Position numbers and translations under genes: made by a program
DNA from: Streptantibioticus ferralitis
GTDB lineage: Bacteria > Actinomycetota > Actinomycetes > Streptomycetales > Streptomycetaceae
NCBI RefSeq assembly: GCF_029223525.1
Contig: NZ_JARHTQ010000027.1
Coordinates: 1-64,000, forward strand
Direction of reading: 5' to 3'
DNA: 64,000 bases
Shown here: positions 20,834 to 29,490 of the stretch, one piece after another
Layout of the letters: each line of letters begins with the position of its first letter
Position numbering within the stretch: the first letter of the stretch is position 1
Notes under the pieces: model-generated
The model's database searches: none
Told to the model about the DNA's origin: nothing
The model's input: only the letters and a program-made list of their open reading frames with translations

Positions 20834-22426
20834 TCAGCCGAGATCGCGGCGGCGGAACGCGACGAGTCCGGCCGCCGTCAGCACGGCGGCCAGCGCCGTG
20901 AGCCACACCAGTGGTGCCGCGGTCACCGGCGCCGACGGCACCTTGGGCAGATGGGCGAAGGCGGACAGGTCCAGTGCCCACTGGCTGAGCTTCAGCAGCG
21001 GCCCGTACAGCCCGATGGCGAGGGTCACCGAGGCCACGCTCCAGCTCGCCATGGCCATCCTCGGCGCCGCACCGAAGATCAGCACGGCGCTGGCCGCGAC
21101 GAACAGCACCGCGGGCAGCTGCACCAGCCCCGCCCCGGCCATCCGCGGCAGCTGACCGCTCACATCACCGACCGTCGCCCCGTAGCCGATGCCGAGCGCG
21201 ATGCCGCCCACGGTCAGCAGTGCGGCCGAACCGGCCGTGGCGACCACCAGATGCGCGGCCGCCCAGCGGATCCGTCCGACCGCGGTGGCGAGCACCGGCT
21301 CCGCTCGCCCGCCCGACTCCTCGCCGCGCAGCCGCAGCACCGCCTGAACGACGTAGACGGCGGCGAGCATGCCCAGAAAGCTGATCATGGCGGCCAGGAA
21401 GGAGTCGACCAGGTTGTGCGTACCGCCGAGGTTGTTGATCTCGTCGGCGACGGTCCGGTTGCCGTTCCCCAGGTCCGCCGCGCCCTTGGTGATCGCCCCG
21501 AGTACCAGGCCCGCGGCCGCGTAGCCGAACGCCCAGCCGTACAGCGCGCCGCGCTGCAGCCGCCAGGCCAGGCCGTACACACCGGCCAGCCGCCGCCCTG
21601 CCCCCTGCGGCCCGGGCCGGGAAGGCAGTAGACCGGCGTCCAGGTCCCGCCGGGCGACGAGCGCGTGCGCCGTCGCGACCAGGATCAGGGCCGAGCCCGC
21701 GAAGAGCGCGAGCACCCACCAGCGCTCGTCCGCGTACGGGCGTAGCCGCTCCGCCCAGCCCAGCGGGGAGAGCCACCCGACCCAGCCGGGGCCGCCCGGC
21801 CCCGCGGCGTCACCGGTGGCGCGCAGCAGATAGCCGACCCCCAGCAGCGCTCCCGCGATGCCCCTGGCGGCCCGCGCGGTCTCGGTCAGCTGCGCGGTGA
21901 CCGCCGCGACGGCCGCGAAGACGCACCCCGCACCGCCGAACGCGAGCCCGAGCGCCAGCGCCCCGGCCGCGCCCTGTGCGAGCAGACCGAGTGTGATGAA
22001 CACGGCGAGGACCAGCGAGGCGCCGAAACCGGTGATCAGCGAGGCGGCCAGCGGCGCCCGCCGCCCGACGGCCCCCGCGCCCACCAGCTCCAGCCGCCCG
22101 GCCTCCTCTTCCTCGCGGGTGTGGCGCACGACGAGCAGCAGCGCCATCAGCCCGGCCAGGGCCGGGCCCGTCGATCCCATGCGCCACGCCGTCAGACCGC
22201 CGATGCCGGTGTCGTACACCGGGCCGTAGAGCGCGCGCAGCGAGCCGTTCGTGGCCATGCTCGCGGCGAGTGCGGCGCGGCCGGCCCCGGTGGGGTACAG
22301 GCCGCTGATGGTGGTCCGCGTCGCGATGACGAGCAGGCCCAGCGGCAGCACCCAGGCCGGGATCATCACCCGGTCGCGCCGTAGCGCGAGCCGGAGCAGG
22401 GTGCCGGTGCCGGTGAGGTCGTTCAT
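20834..22426 (-). CDS. ABC-2 type exporter permease (antibiotic/polyketide transporter family)
   Basis: 530 residues with twelve or so predicted membrane helices in two similar halves, each starting with an amphipathic stretch ([34 protein letters not shown]). This is the large two-repeat permease type found with DrrA-like ATPases in actinomycetes. Its ATG overlaps the stop of the upstream ATPase by four bases (ATGA), so the two form one exporter. The substrate is unknown. It converges on the P450 gene with a single base between stops. Confidence 0.85.
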   Translation of the reverse strand: MNDLTGTGTLLRLALRRDRVMIPAWVLPLGLLVIATRTTISGLYPTGAGRAALAASMATNGSLRALYGPVYDTGIGGLTAWRMGSTGPALAGLMALLLVVRHTREEEEAGRLELVGAGAVGRRAPLAASLITGFGASLVLAVFITLGLLAQGAAGALALGLAFGGAGCVFAAVAAVTAQLTETARAARGIAGALLGVGYLLRATGDAAGPGGPGWVGWLSPLGWAERLRPYADERWWVLALFAGSALILVATAHALVARRDLDAGLLPSRPGPQGAGRRLAGVYGLAWRLQRGALYGWAFGYAAAGLVLGAITKGAADLGNGNRTVADEINNLGGTHNLVDSFLAAMISFLGMLAAVYVVQAVLRLRGEESGGRAEPVLATAVGRIRWAAAHLVVATAGSAALLTVGGIALGIGYGATVGDVSGQLPRMAGAGLVQLPAVLFVAASAVLIFGAAPRMAMASWSVASVTLAIGLYGPLLKLSQWALDLSAFAHLPKVPSAPVTAAPLVWLTALAAVLTAAGLVAFRRRDLG

Positions 22427-23319
22427 CGGGCCACCGCTTCGCTCTGGTAGTGGCGCAGGAAGAGTTCTTCGAGCGTGGGCGGGGCGCAGTTGAGGCCGCG
22501 TACGCCGGATTCGCTGATCTGCCGCAGCACGGCGTCGAGTTGGTCGGTGTCGACCTGCAACTTGACCCGGTTGCCGCGGACATCGAGGTCATGGACGCCG
22601 GGCAGCCGGGCCAGTCCGTTGGGCGGCCCGGCGAGTTCCGCGGTGATCGAGGTCCGGGTCAGATGGCGCAGCTCGGCGAGCGTGCCGGTCTCCACGGTCC
22701 GGCCGCCGCGGATGATGCTGACCCGGTCGCAGAGCGCCTCGACCTCGCTGAGGATGTGGCTGGAGAGCAGGACGGTCCGCCCCCGGTCGCGCTCCTCGGT
22801 CACGCACTCCCGGAAGACCTCCTCCATCAGCGGGTCGAGGCCCGAGGTCGGTTCGTCGAGGATCAGCAGTTCCGCATCGGAGGCGAGGGCCGCGACGAGG
22901 GCGACCTTCTGCCGGTTGCCCTTGGAGTAGGTTCGGCCCTTCTTCGTGGGGTCGAGTTCGAAGCGCCGCAGCAGCTCCTGCTTGCGGCCCTCGTCCAGGC
23001 CGCCGCGCAGTCGGCCGAGCAGGTCGATGACCTCACCGCCGGACAGGTTGCGCCACAGGGTCACGTCTCCGGGGACGTACGCCAGGCGTGAGTGCAGCCG
23101 TACCGCGTCGCGCCACGGGTCGCCGCCGAGCAGCCGGGCCTCGCCGCCGTCCGCCCGCAACAGCCCGAGCAGTACCCGGATCGTGGTGGACTTCCCGGCC
23201 CCGTTCGGCCCGAGGAAGCCGTGGACCTCGCCGCGGGCGACGGTGAGGTCGAGGCCGTCCAGTGCGTGGGTGCGGCCGAAGGACTTGTGCAGGCCGGTCA
23301 CCTCGATTGCGGAGTTCAT
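22423..23319 (-). CDS. ABC transporter ATP-binding protein (DrrA-like)
   Basis: 298 residues with Walker [10 protein letters not shown] (about 37-45), a Q-loop region, signature [12 protein letters not shown] and Walker [15 protein letters not shown]; the C-terminal ~80 residues form the accessory domain typical of drug-export ATPases. Energises the permease encoded immediately downstream. It is divergent from a GbsR/MarR-type regulator across a 61-bp spacer that contains an imperfect palindrome, suggesting local control. Confidence 0.92.
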   Translation of the reverse strand: MNSAIEVTGLHKSFGRTHALDGLDLTVARGEVHGFLGPNGAGKSTTIRVLLGLLRADGGEARLLGGDPWRDAVRLHSRLAYVPGDVTLWRNLSGGEVIDLLGRLRGGLDEGRKQELLRRFELDPTKKGRTYSKGNRQKVALVAALASDAELLILDEPTSGLDPLMEEVFRECVTEERDRGRTVLLSSHILSEVEALCDRVSIIRGGRTVETGTLAELRHLTRTSITAELAGPPNGLARLPGVHDLDVRGNRVKLQVDTDQLDAVLRQISESGVRGLNCAPPTLEELFLRHYQSEAVAR

Positions 23320-23334
23320 GTTTTTGAAGCTACG

Positions 23335-23360
23335 CTACTTTCATAAACTTGTGAAGCTAG
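23335..23360. promoter_or_regulatory. Candidate operator between the ABC exporter and the GbsR/MarR regulator
   Basis: Imperfect 26-bp palindrome: CTACTTTCATAA and TTGTGAAGCTAG separated by 2 bp, 9 of 12 positions symmetric. A second copy of TGAAGCTA lies at 23325-23332. The 61-bp divergent spacer must contain both promoters, so a protein bound here could control both. Confidence 0.5.
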
Positions 23361-23380
23361 TGAACCGTATAGTGATCGCC

Positions 23381-23863
23381 ATGGGAGAGCAGCAGCGGGA
23401 CGAAGAAGCGGTGGACCGCTTCGTGGAGCGGTTCGCCTCGGAACTCGTCGAGGCGGGTATGCCGCGGATGCCGTCCAGGGTCTTCGGCGCCCTGCTGGTG
23501 TCGGCGGAGGGCGCGCTGACCTCCGCGGAACTCGGCGAACGCCTCCAGGTCAGCCCGGCCGCCGTCTCCGGCGCGGTGCGCTACCTCGCCCAGGTCGGCC
23601 TGATCTCCCGGGAGCGCGAGCCGGGCTCCCGGCGCGAGCGGTACCGGGTGCACAGCGACCAGTGGTACGAGACCTTCGCCCGCCGCGACCAGTACCTCAC
23701 CCGCTGGGAGAGCACCCTGGCCTCCGGCGTCGAGGCGGTCGGCAGGACGACCCCGGCCGGGGAGCGCATCGCCGAGACCGCCGAGTTCTTCGCCTTCCTG
23801 CAAGGGGAGCTGCCCGCGATGATGGAGCGCTGGCGGGCCCGTCGGCTAGCGGGGAACGGTTAG
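23381..23863 (+). CDS. GbsR/MarR family transcriptional regulator
   Basis: 160 residues from ATG 23381. A winged helix-turn-helix is visible in LTSAELGERLQVSPAAVSGAVRYL, followed by the wing with REREPGSRRERYRV; the C-terminal half is helical. The pattern matches the GbsR-like branch of MarR regulators often paired with drug exporters. It is divergent from the ABC exporter genes, so the likely target is that operon. The 3' end overlaps the convergent diacylglycerol-kinase-like gene by 18 bp. Confidence 0.82.
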   Translation: MGEQQRDEEAVDRFVERFASELVEAGMPRMPSRVFGALLVSAEGALTSAELGERLQVSPAAVSGAVRYLAQVGLISREREPGSRRERYRVHSDQWYETFARRDQYLTRWESTLASGVEAVGRTTPAGERIAETAEFFAFLQGELPAMMERWRARRLAGNG

Positions 23864-24652
23864 CCGCCAGGCGTCCGCCTGCACCGTCCAGGTGCGGGTG
23901 CGCACCGGGCCGGTCAGTGACTCGTCGGCGTGGTAGCGGTAGTCCCGGCCGGAGATGGTGACCGCCTGCGCGCGTACCCGCAGCGGGCGGCCGTCCTCGG
24001 GATGGTGGACGTAGACATCCGCCAGGCCGCCGGCCGGGGACCGTACGGACACCTCGTGCACCGGGCGGTCCAGATCCGCCAGCACCACCCCGTCCGCCTC
24101 CACCCGCAGCCGCTGGCCCAGGGCATGCCCGTTCGCGCCGGTCAGGGTGCGGGCCAGGGAGCGGGCGCCGCGCTCAAGCCAGTTGCCCTTGGCGACCGGG
24201 GCCGGGCGCGAGGGGATCCGCAGCGCGCCGAGCACGATTCCGCCGCTTTCGTCCAGCAGCAGGTCCAGATCACGGTCCGCGCCGTCCAGCGCCGCCCGCG
24301 CGGCGGCCACCGCCGACTGCGGTACGCCGAGCCGTCGCGACAGCGCCAGCGCGGACCGCTGGCCCACCGGCACCATGGACAGCGCCGCCTCGCCCAGCGC
24401 GCCCTGCAGGTGCAGGATCCGTACCGTACGCAGCAGTGAGTGATCGTCGCCGATCACCACCGGGCGGCGTCGACCGCGGTGTGCCAGCGCCCGCTGGAGT
24501 TCCTCGCCGTTGTCCGGAAGGCAGATCTTCAGTGACGACGCGCCCGCCCGCAGGACGTCTTTCGCGATCCGCACCGATTCGCCGTCCATCGTGCGGGCCG
24601 CGGGGTCGATGACCACCAGCAGCGGAAGCCCGGCCGAGGCTTGAGCCGACAC
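23846..24652 (-). CDS. Diacylglycerol kinase-like protein with degenerate catalytic motifs
   Basis: 268 residues with the two-domain lipid-kinase layout: an N-terminal nucleotide-binding-like domain and a C-terminal beta-sandwich (from about residue 130). The family's ATP loop GGDGT is replaced by GDDHS (VVIGDDHSLLRTVRIL), and the second conserved motif, normally PxGTGN, reads PVGQRS. Kinase activity is therefore doubtful; a lipid-binding or regulatory role is an inference. It is divergent from purA (137 bp spacer). Confidence 0.7.
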   Translation of the reverse strand: MSAQASAGLPLLVVIDPAARTMDGESVRIAKDVLRAGASSLKICLPDNGEELQRALAHRGRRRPVVIGDDHSLLRTVRILHLQGALGEAALSMVPVGQRSALALSRRLGVPQSAVAAARAALDGADRDLDLLLDESGGIVLGALRIPSRPAPVAKGNWLERGARSLARTLTGANGHALGQRLRVEADGVVLADLDRPVHEVSVRSPAGGLADVYVHHPEDGRPLRVRAQAVTISGRDYRYHADESLTGPVRTRTWTVQADAWRLTVPR

Positions 24653-24686
24653 CTTCGTCCTTCCTCAGGTAAAATCTCGGTGCAAG

Positions 24687-24714
24687 AGCCCCTTGCGCCT
24701 TTGCGCCAGGGGCT
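24687..24714. terminator. Hairpin in the purA upstream region
   Basis: AGCCCC (24687-24692) pairs with GGGGCT (24709-24714) and TGCGC/GCGCA-type pairing extends inward with one mismatch, loop CTTT. It lies ~75 bp before purA in the leader; it may be an attenuator-like element or terminate upstream transcription. Confidence 0.45.
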
Positions 24715-24789
24715 TCGTCTATTCCGGGGCACCGGTTCGACGGCTCTTACGCACGTTGGACATGCCCCGCCCGGAAGGGGTGTACGCCT

Positions 24790-26073
24790 GTGCCCGCACT
24801 TGTGCTGCTCGGTGCTCAGTGGGGTGACGAGGGCAAGGGGAAGGCCACCGACCTGCTCGGCGGCTCGGTCGACTACGTGGTGCGCTACCAGGGCGGTAAC
24901 AACGCCGGTCACACGGTGGTGGTAGGTGACCAGAAGTACGCGTTGCACCTGCTTCCCTCCGGAATCCTGTCCCCCGGGTGCACTCCGGTCATCGGCAACG
25001 GAGTGGTGGTCGACCCCGCGGTCCTGCTCTCCGAGCTGAGCGGGCTCCAGGCGCGCGGTGTCGACACCTCCAAGCTCCTGATCAGCGGCAACGCCCATCT
25101 GATCACGCCGTACCACCAGACCCTCGACAAGGTCACCGAGCGCTTCCTCGGCAAGCGCAAGATCGGCACCACCGGTCGGGGCATCGGCCCGGCCTACGCC
25201 GACAAGATCAACCGGGTGGGCATCCGGGTGCAGGACCTGTTCGACGAGTCGATCCTGCGGCAGAAGGTCGAGGCCGCGCTGAACGACAAGAACCAGATCC
25301 TGGTCAAGATCTTCAACCGCCGGGCCATCTCCGCGGAGAAGGTCGTCGAGGAGTACCTCGGCTACGCGGAGCAGATCCGGGACTACGTCACCGACACCAC
25401 GCTGGTGCTGAACCAGGCGCTGGACGACGACAAGGTCGTCCTGCTGGAGGGCGGCCAGGGCACGCTGCTCGATGTGGACCACGGCACGTACCCCTTCGTG
25501 ACCTCCTCGAACCCGACCGCGGGCGGTGCGTGCACCGGCTCCGGCATCGGCCCGACGCGGATCTCGCGGAGCATCGGCATCCTCAAGGCGTACACCACGC
25601 GGGTCGGCGCGGGTCCGTTCCCGACCGAGCTGTTCGACGAGGACGGCGAGAAGCTGCGCGCCATCGGCGGCGAGCGGGGTGTCACCACCGGCCGCGACCG
25701 GCGCTGCGGCTGGTTCGACGCGGTGATCGCGCGGTACGCGACCCGGGTCAACGGTCTGACCGACTTCTTCCTCACCAAGCTGGACGTCCTCACCGGCTGG
25801 GAGGAGATCCCGGTCTGCGTGGCGTACGAGATCGACGGCCAGCGGGTCGAGGAACTCCCGTACAGCCAGAGCGACTTCCACCACGCCAAGCCGGTCTACG
25901 AGACGCTGCCCGGCTGGAGCGAGGACATCTCCAAGGCCAAGTCCTTCGACGAACTGCCGAAGAACGCCAGGGCGTATGTGAAGGCTCTGGAGGAGATGTC
26001 CGGCGCCCCGATCTCCGCGATCGGCGTGGGCCCGGGCCGGGACGAGACGATCGAGATCAACTCGTTCCTCTAG
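24790..26073 (+). CDS. purA: Adenylosuccinate synthetase
   Basis: 427 residues; GTP-dependent condensation of IMP and aspartate, the first committed step to AMP. The GTP loop QWGDEGKGK (about 10-18), NNAGHTVV with the catalytic His, [29 protein letters not shown] and [14 protein letters not shown] are all present. GTG 24790 with GGAAGGGG upstream gives the standard N-terminus [15 protein letters not shown]. Transcribed alone, with a long hairpin after the stop. Confidence 0.98.
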   Translation: MPALVLLGAQWGDEGKGKATDLLGGSVDYVVRYQGGNNAGHTVVVGDQKYALHLLPSGILSPGCTPVIGNGVVVDPAVLLSELSGLQARGVDTSKLLISGNAHLITPYHQTLDKVTERFLGKRKIGTTGRGIGPAYADKINRVGIRVQDLFDESILRQKVEAALNDKNQILVKIFNRRAISAEKVVEEYLGYAEQIRDYVTDTTLVLNQALDDDKVVLLEGGQGTLLDVDHGTYPFVTSSNPTAGGACTGSGIGPTRISRSIGILKAYTTRVGAGPFPTELFDEDGEKLRAIGGERGVTTGRDRRCGWFDAVIARYATRVNGLTDFFLTKLDVLTGWEEIPVCVAYEIDGQRVEELPYSQSDFHHAKPVYETLPGWSEDISKAKSFDELPKNARAYVKALEEMSGAPISAIGVGPGRDETIEINSFL

Positions 26074-26092
26074 GCCGTCCAGGAATGATGAT

Positions 26093-26131
26093 GGGCCACT
26101 CCCGCTGACAACATGTCGGTGGGAGTGGCCC
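26093..26131 (+). terminator. Hairpin terminator after purA
   Basis: GGGCCACTCCC (26093-26103) and GGGAGTGGCCC (26121-26131) form an 11-bp perfect stem with additional pairing inside the 17-nt loop; it starts 20 bp after the purA stop. Confidence 0.8.
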
Positions 26132-26174
26132 AAGCCATACAGGCTGACCATTCCGGCCCGAACGGGGGCATCCC

Positions 26175-26180
26175 TACGCT
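26175..26180 (+). promoter_or_regulatory. Leaderless-type -10 box before the class III aminotransferase gene
   Basis: TACGCT, exactly 7 nt before ATG 26188; it decides the start in favour of 26188 over the in-frame ATG at 26113. Confidence 0.5.
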
Positions 26181-26187
26181 GGGCTCC

Positions 26188-27540
26188 ATGACGCCCCCTC
26201 TCGTAGAACCCGAACGCGGCGCCGCCGTCAAGGCCGCGGACCGCGCGCATGTCTTCCACTCCTGGTCCGCGCAGGCGGTCATCGATCCGCTCGCGGTGGC
26301 CGGGGCCGACGGTTCGTACTTCTGGGACTACGAGGGCAATCGCTATCTGGACTTCTCGTCCCAGCTGGTGAACACCAACATCGGCCACCAGCACCCCAAG
26401 GTCGTCGCCGCCATCCAGGAGCAGGCCGGGAAGCTGGCCACCTTCGCGCCCGCGTTCGCGATCGACGTACGGTCCGAGGCGGCGCGGCTGATCGCCGAAC
26501 TCACCCCGGGCGACCTGAACAAGATCTTCTTCACCAACGGCGGCGCCGAGGCGGTGGAGAACGCGGTCCGGATGGCCCGACTGCACACCGGCCGCCACAA
26601 GGTGCTGTCCACCTATCGCTCGTACCACGGCGCGACCGCCGCCGCGATCAACCTCACCGGCGACCCGCGCCGCTGGCCGTCCGACACCGGCTCGGCCGGG
26701 GTCGTGCACTTCTGGGGGCCGTTCCTCTACCGCTCGCCGTTCCACGCCGGCACCGAGGCCGAGGAGTGCGAGCGAGCGCTGAAGCACCTGGAAGAGCTGA
26801 TCGCCTTCGAGGGCCCACAGACCATCGCCGCGATCATCCTGGAGACAATTCCCGGCACCGCGGGGATCATGGTCCCGCCGCCCGGCTACCTGGCGGGGGT
26901 ACGGGAGATCTGCGACCGCTACGGGATCGTCTTCATCCTGGACGAGGTCATGGCGGGCTTCGGCCGCACCGGCAAGTGGTTCGCCGCCGACCACTGGGGG
27001 GTCACCCCGGACCTGATGACCTTCGCCAAGGGCGTCAACTCCGGTTATGTACCGCTCGGTGGGGTCGCGATCTCCGAGCGGATCGCGGAGACCTTCGCCC
27101 ACCGCCCGTACCCCGGTGGACTCACCTACTCCGGTCACCCGCTGGCCTGCGCCTCGGCCATCGCGACGATCAACGCGATGCGCGAGGAGCGGATCGTGGA
27201 GAACGCCGCCGAGATCGGCGAGCGGGTACTCGATCCCGGCCTGCGCGAGATCGCCGCCCGGCACGACTGCGTGGGCGAGGTGCGCGGCATGGGCGTCTTC
27301 TGGGCGCTGGACCTGGTCAAGGACAAGGCGACCGGCGAACCGCTGGTCCCGTACAACGCGGCGGGCGCCGACAACGCGCCCATGGCCGAGTTCGCCGCCG
27401 CGTGCAAGCGGGGCGGGCTGTGGCCGTTCGTCAACATGAACCGGACGCATGTCGTTCCGCCCTGCACCGTGACCGAGGCCGAGGCCAAGGAGGGCCTGGC
27501 GATCCTGGACGCGGCACTGGGGGTCGTGGACGCACTCTGA
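26188..27540 (+). CDS. Class III PLP-dependent aminotransferase
   Basis: 450 residues. Fold type I omega-aminotransferase with TNGGAEAVENAVRMAR (phosphate loop), YRSYHGAT (His stacking the cofactor), FILDEVMAGFGRTG (Asp252) and the Schiff-base lysine in TFAKGVNSGYVPLGG (Lys281). Relatives are annotated variously as taurine-pyruvate, beta-alanine or aspartate-family aminotransferases, so the amino donor cannot be named. Start at 26188 rests on the TACGCT box; the longer ORF from 26113 overlaps the purA terminator. Confidence 0.88.
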   Translation: MTPPLVEPERGAAVKAADRAHVFHSWSAQAVIDPLAVAGADGSYFWDYEGNRYLDFSSQLVNTNIGHQHPKVVAAIQEQAGKLATFAPAFAIDVRSEAARLIAELTPGDLNKIFFTNGGAEAVENAVRMARLHTGRHKVLSTYRSYHGATAAAINLTGDPRRWPSDTGSAGVVHFWGPFLYRSPFHAGTEAEECERALKHLEELIAFEGPQTIAAIILETIPGTAGIMVPPPGYLAGVREICDRYGIVFILDEVMAGFGRTGKWFAADHWGVTPDLMTFAKGVNSGYVPLGGVAISERIAETFAHRPYPGGLTYSGHPLACASAIATINAMREERIVENAAEIGERVLDPGLREIAARHDCVGEVRGMGVFWALDLVKDKATGEPLVPYNAAGADNAPMAEFAAACKRGGLWPFVNMNRTHVVPPCTVTEAEAKEGLAILDAALGVVDAL

Positions 27541-27585
27541 CGCTCGCGCTCAGCGGTCGCGCCGGCGCTCGGCGGTGCTGCTCGT

Positions 27586-27631
27586 GACCAGCGGTTCCGG
27601 GTGAGGAGCTCCTTGCCCGGAACCGCTGGTC
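27586..27631. terminator. Bidirectional hairpin terminator
   Basis: Perfect 16-bp arms (27586-27601 and 27616-27631) around a 14-nt loop, between the aminotransferase gene and the convergent gene remnant. Confidence 0.8.
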
Positions 27632-27634
27632 TGG

Positions 27635-27829
27635 TCAGTGGAGGCGGGCGAGGCCGGCGGTCAGGTCGTCGAGGTTCATCACGGGGCACATGGACACCCT
27701 GGCCTTCAGCTCCCGGAAGGCGGGCTCCGTGAGCCGGGGCAGTTGCGAGGTGTCCGCCGGGTCGAAGACGAACAACGCCGTGCGCATCCCGTCCAGGGAG
27801 AAGAAGTAGGCCGCCTCCGGCTGCATCTG
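27635..27829 (-). pseudogene. 3' remnant of a small conserved protein gene
   Basis: About 65 codons remain, containing PEAAYFFSLDGMRTALFVFD, then ADTSQLPRLTEPAFRELKA and CPVMNLDDLTAGLARL. This matches the C-terminal two-thirds of a small single-domain family I know in which a ~30-residue beta strand/helix segment precedes LKPEAAYF. Here the upstream sequence on the same strand is Arg/Pro-rich and unrelated, with no start codon or ribosome site in the right place. The gene therefore looks truncated at its 5' end. The open frame nominally continues to 27949 but that part overlaps the GntR gene's promoter region. Confidence 0.6.
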
Positions 27830-27981
27830 CGGGCCGAACGGGTGGTGGCCCCGGTCACGTGGAGGACTACCGGCGGTCGAGCGGGGTAGCCGCCTCGCAT
27901 ATCTTGTCCCGGGACCCAAACCGGTCTGCGTGGCCGCGATGCCCCGCAAAACGCCACAGACAGCACCATCGAGGAGGCGGT

Positions 27982-28698
27982 ATGCCCGGCAGTACGCCGG
28001 TTCGGCGCAGCAGTCTGCGCCAGCAGATCGCCGATGCCCTCCGCGATGAGGTCCTGACCGGGCGGCTGCCCGCCGGACAGCACTTCACGGTGAAGGAGAT
28101 CGCCGAGCTGTACGGGGTCTCCGCCACCCCGGTGCGCGAGGCCCTGGTCGACCTCGCGGCACAGGGCCTGCTGGACGTCGAGCACCATCGCGGCTTCCAG
28201 GTACGGCAGTTCACCCACGACGACTACCGCGGTCTGATCGAGGCCCGCACGCTGGTGACGGAGGGGATCTTCCGCCGGCTGGCGGCGCGTGGTCCGCTGG
28301 TGCCGCCGGAGGAGGGCATGGCGTCCGTCCGTAGGCGGGCGGAGGCCGCGTCGAGCGCCGCGCGGGCCGGTGCGCTCGATGTGCTGATCGGCTGTGATCT
28401 GCGCTTCTGGCGGGAGCTGGCGGTGCTCACCGCCAATGCGCACGTCTGCGAGTTCCTGGATCGGCTGCGGGTGCAGTCCTGGGTGTTCGCGGTGCCGCTG
28501 CTGCGGGGCGTGCCGGATCTGGCGGGGGTGTGCTGGGCCGAGCACGTCTCGCTGGTGGACGCGATACGGGACGGGGACACCGCGGGTGCGAAGCGCATCG
28601 TCGAGGCGTACAACGAGCACTCGCTGTCGCTGATGCGCGGGCTCGTCGATCGGCGCGGACAGGCCGGGACCGCTGACGCCTGGCTGACGGGCCTCTGA
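27982..28698 (+). CDS. GntR family transcriptional regulator (FadR/FCD subfamily)
   Basis: 238 residues from ATG 27982 with GAGGAGG upstream (27971-27977). An N-terminal winged helix-turn-helix is visible (LRDEVLTGRLPAGQHFTVKEIAELYGVSATPVREAL) and the C-terminal all-helical FCD effector domain carries acidic and His residues that usually bind a metal and a carboxylate ligand (e.g. DLRFWRELAVLTANAHV, AEHVSLVDAIRDGD). The target is unknown; the neighbours on both sides are a gene remnant and an unrecognised gene. Confidence 0.85.
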   Translation: MPGSTPVRRSSLRQQIADALRDEVLTGRLPAGQHFTVKEIAELYGVSATPVREALVDLAAQGLLDVEHHRGFQVRQFTHDDYRGLIEARTLVTEGIFRRLAARGPLVPPEEGMASVRRRAEAASSAARAGALDVLIGCDLRFWRELAVLTANAHVCEFLDRLRVQSWVFAVPLLRGVPDLAGVCWAEHVSLVDAIRDGDTAGAKRIVEAYNEHSLSLMRGLVDRRGQAGTADAWLTGL

Positions 28699-28790
28699 CG
28701 TAGGGGACCGTACCCGTCACGTACCCCTGACGGGACGGAGGCGGGCGGTTACGCTGGCGGCCCTGCCTCCTACCACCTCCTGGAGCGCCC

Positions 28791-29441
28791 GTGGCCTGCG
28801 ACCTATGGTTGGTCCCTCTGGTCGACGTGCTGTGTCACAGCCCGGAAAACCCCTTCGCGGAAGAAATCGGCGCGTACAACAAGGCGCTTGGCGAGGCCGG
28901 TCTACCGCCGGTTCCCATTCATGGCTATATGCCCGGACTGTCGGGAGATGTGGCTCCGGTCGCGGGCTTCGACTACGCGGCGCTGCACTTCCTGCGCCGC
29001 GCCCACATGCTGATGCTGTGCGGGCTTGAGGTGACGCCGGTCGATGAACTCGGCGGCGACTACGAGCAGTTGCTGGAGATGTTCGAGTCCGCGGCGCAGC
29101 AGTCGCACCTCGTCTGGCACTACGACCACGCGGGCGCCTACGTACCGCTGGACTTTCCGGTTCCGGTGGTGAACGAGGAACTCCTGGCGGGCGGCGGGCC
29201 GTTGGGGTCCAGCCATGGGCTGCTGCGGGAGTTGGAGTCGGTCGCTCCGGCGATCGGCATCGACCCGGCCACCCCGCCGCTGCCGCCCGCGCCGCCGGAC
29301 CGGCCGACCAGCCTGGACGAACCGGCCGCCCAGATCCCGTACGAGAACGACCCGTTCGCCCGGGAGCGGCATGTCTGGCTGGGGCTGCACGCGGCGGCGA
29401 CACGCAGTCTGGCCCAGGGCTCGATGATCATGTTCAGCTGA
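28791..29441 (+). CDS. Conserved hypothetical protein, unrecognised
   Basis: 216 residues from GTG 28791. Soluble, no signal peptide or membrane segment, rich in Leu/Pro with a long Pro-rich loop near residues 160-185. Aromatic-His clusters such as VWHYDHAGAYVPLDFPVPV and GFDYAALHFLRRAHMLMLCG suggest a folded globular domain. I do not recognise the family. It is flanked by the GntR gene and, convergently, by the SLATT protein gene. Codon use is ordinary for the window, so it is very likely a real gene. Confidence 0.7.
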   Translation: MACDLWLVPLVDVLCHSPENPFAEEIGAYNKALGEAGLPPVPIHGYMPGLSGDVAPVAGFDYAALHFLRRAHMLMLCGLEVTPVDELGGDYEQLLEMFESAAQQSHLVWHYDHAGAYVPLDFPVPVVNEELLAGGGPLGSSHGLLRELESVAPAIGIDPATPPLPPAPPDRPTSLDEPAAQIPYENDPFARERHVWLGLHAAATRSLAQGSMIMFS

Positions 29442-29490
29442 GCGCGTCCCGGCGGGGGGTTGGGAGGCCTGCCCCCCCAAGAAGAGCCCT

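Noticed and set aside
24529-27450. 973-codon minus-strand frame opposite purA and the aminotransferase
   Set aside because: Antisense shadow caused by high-GC third positions; purA and the class III aminotransferase are unambiguous on the other strand.
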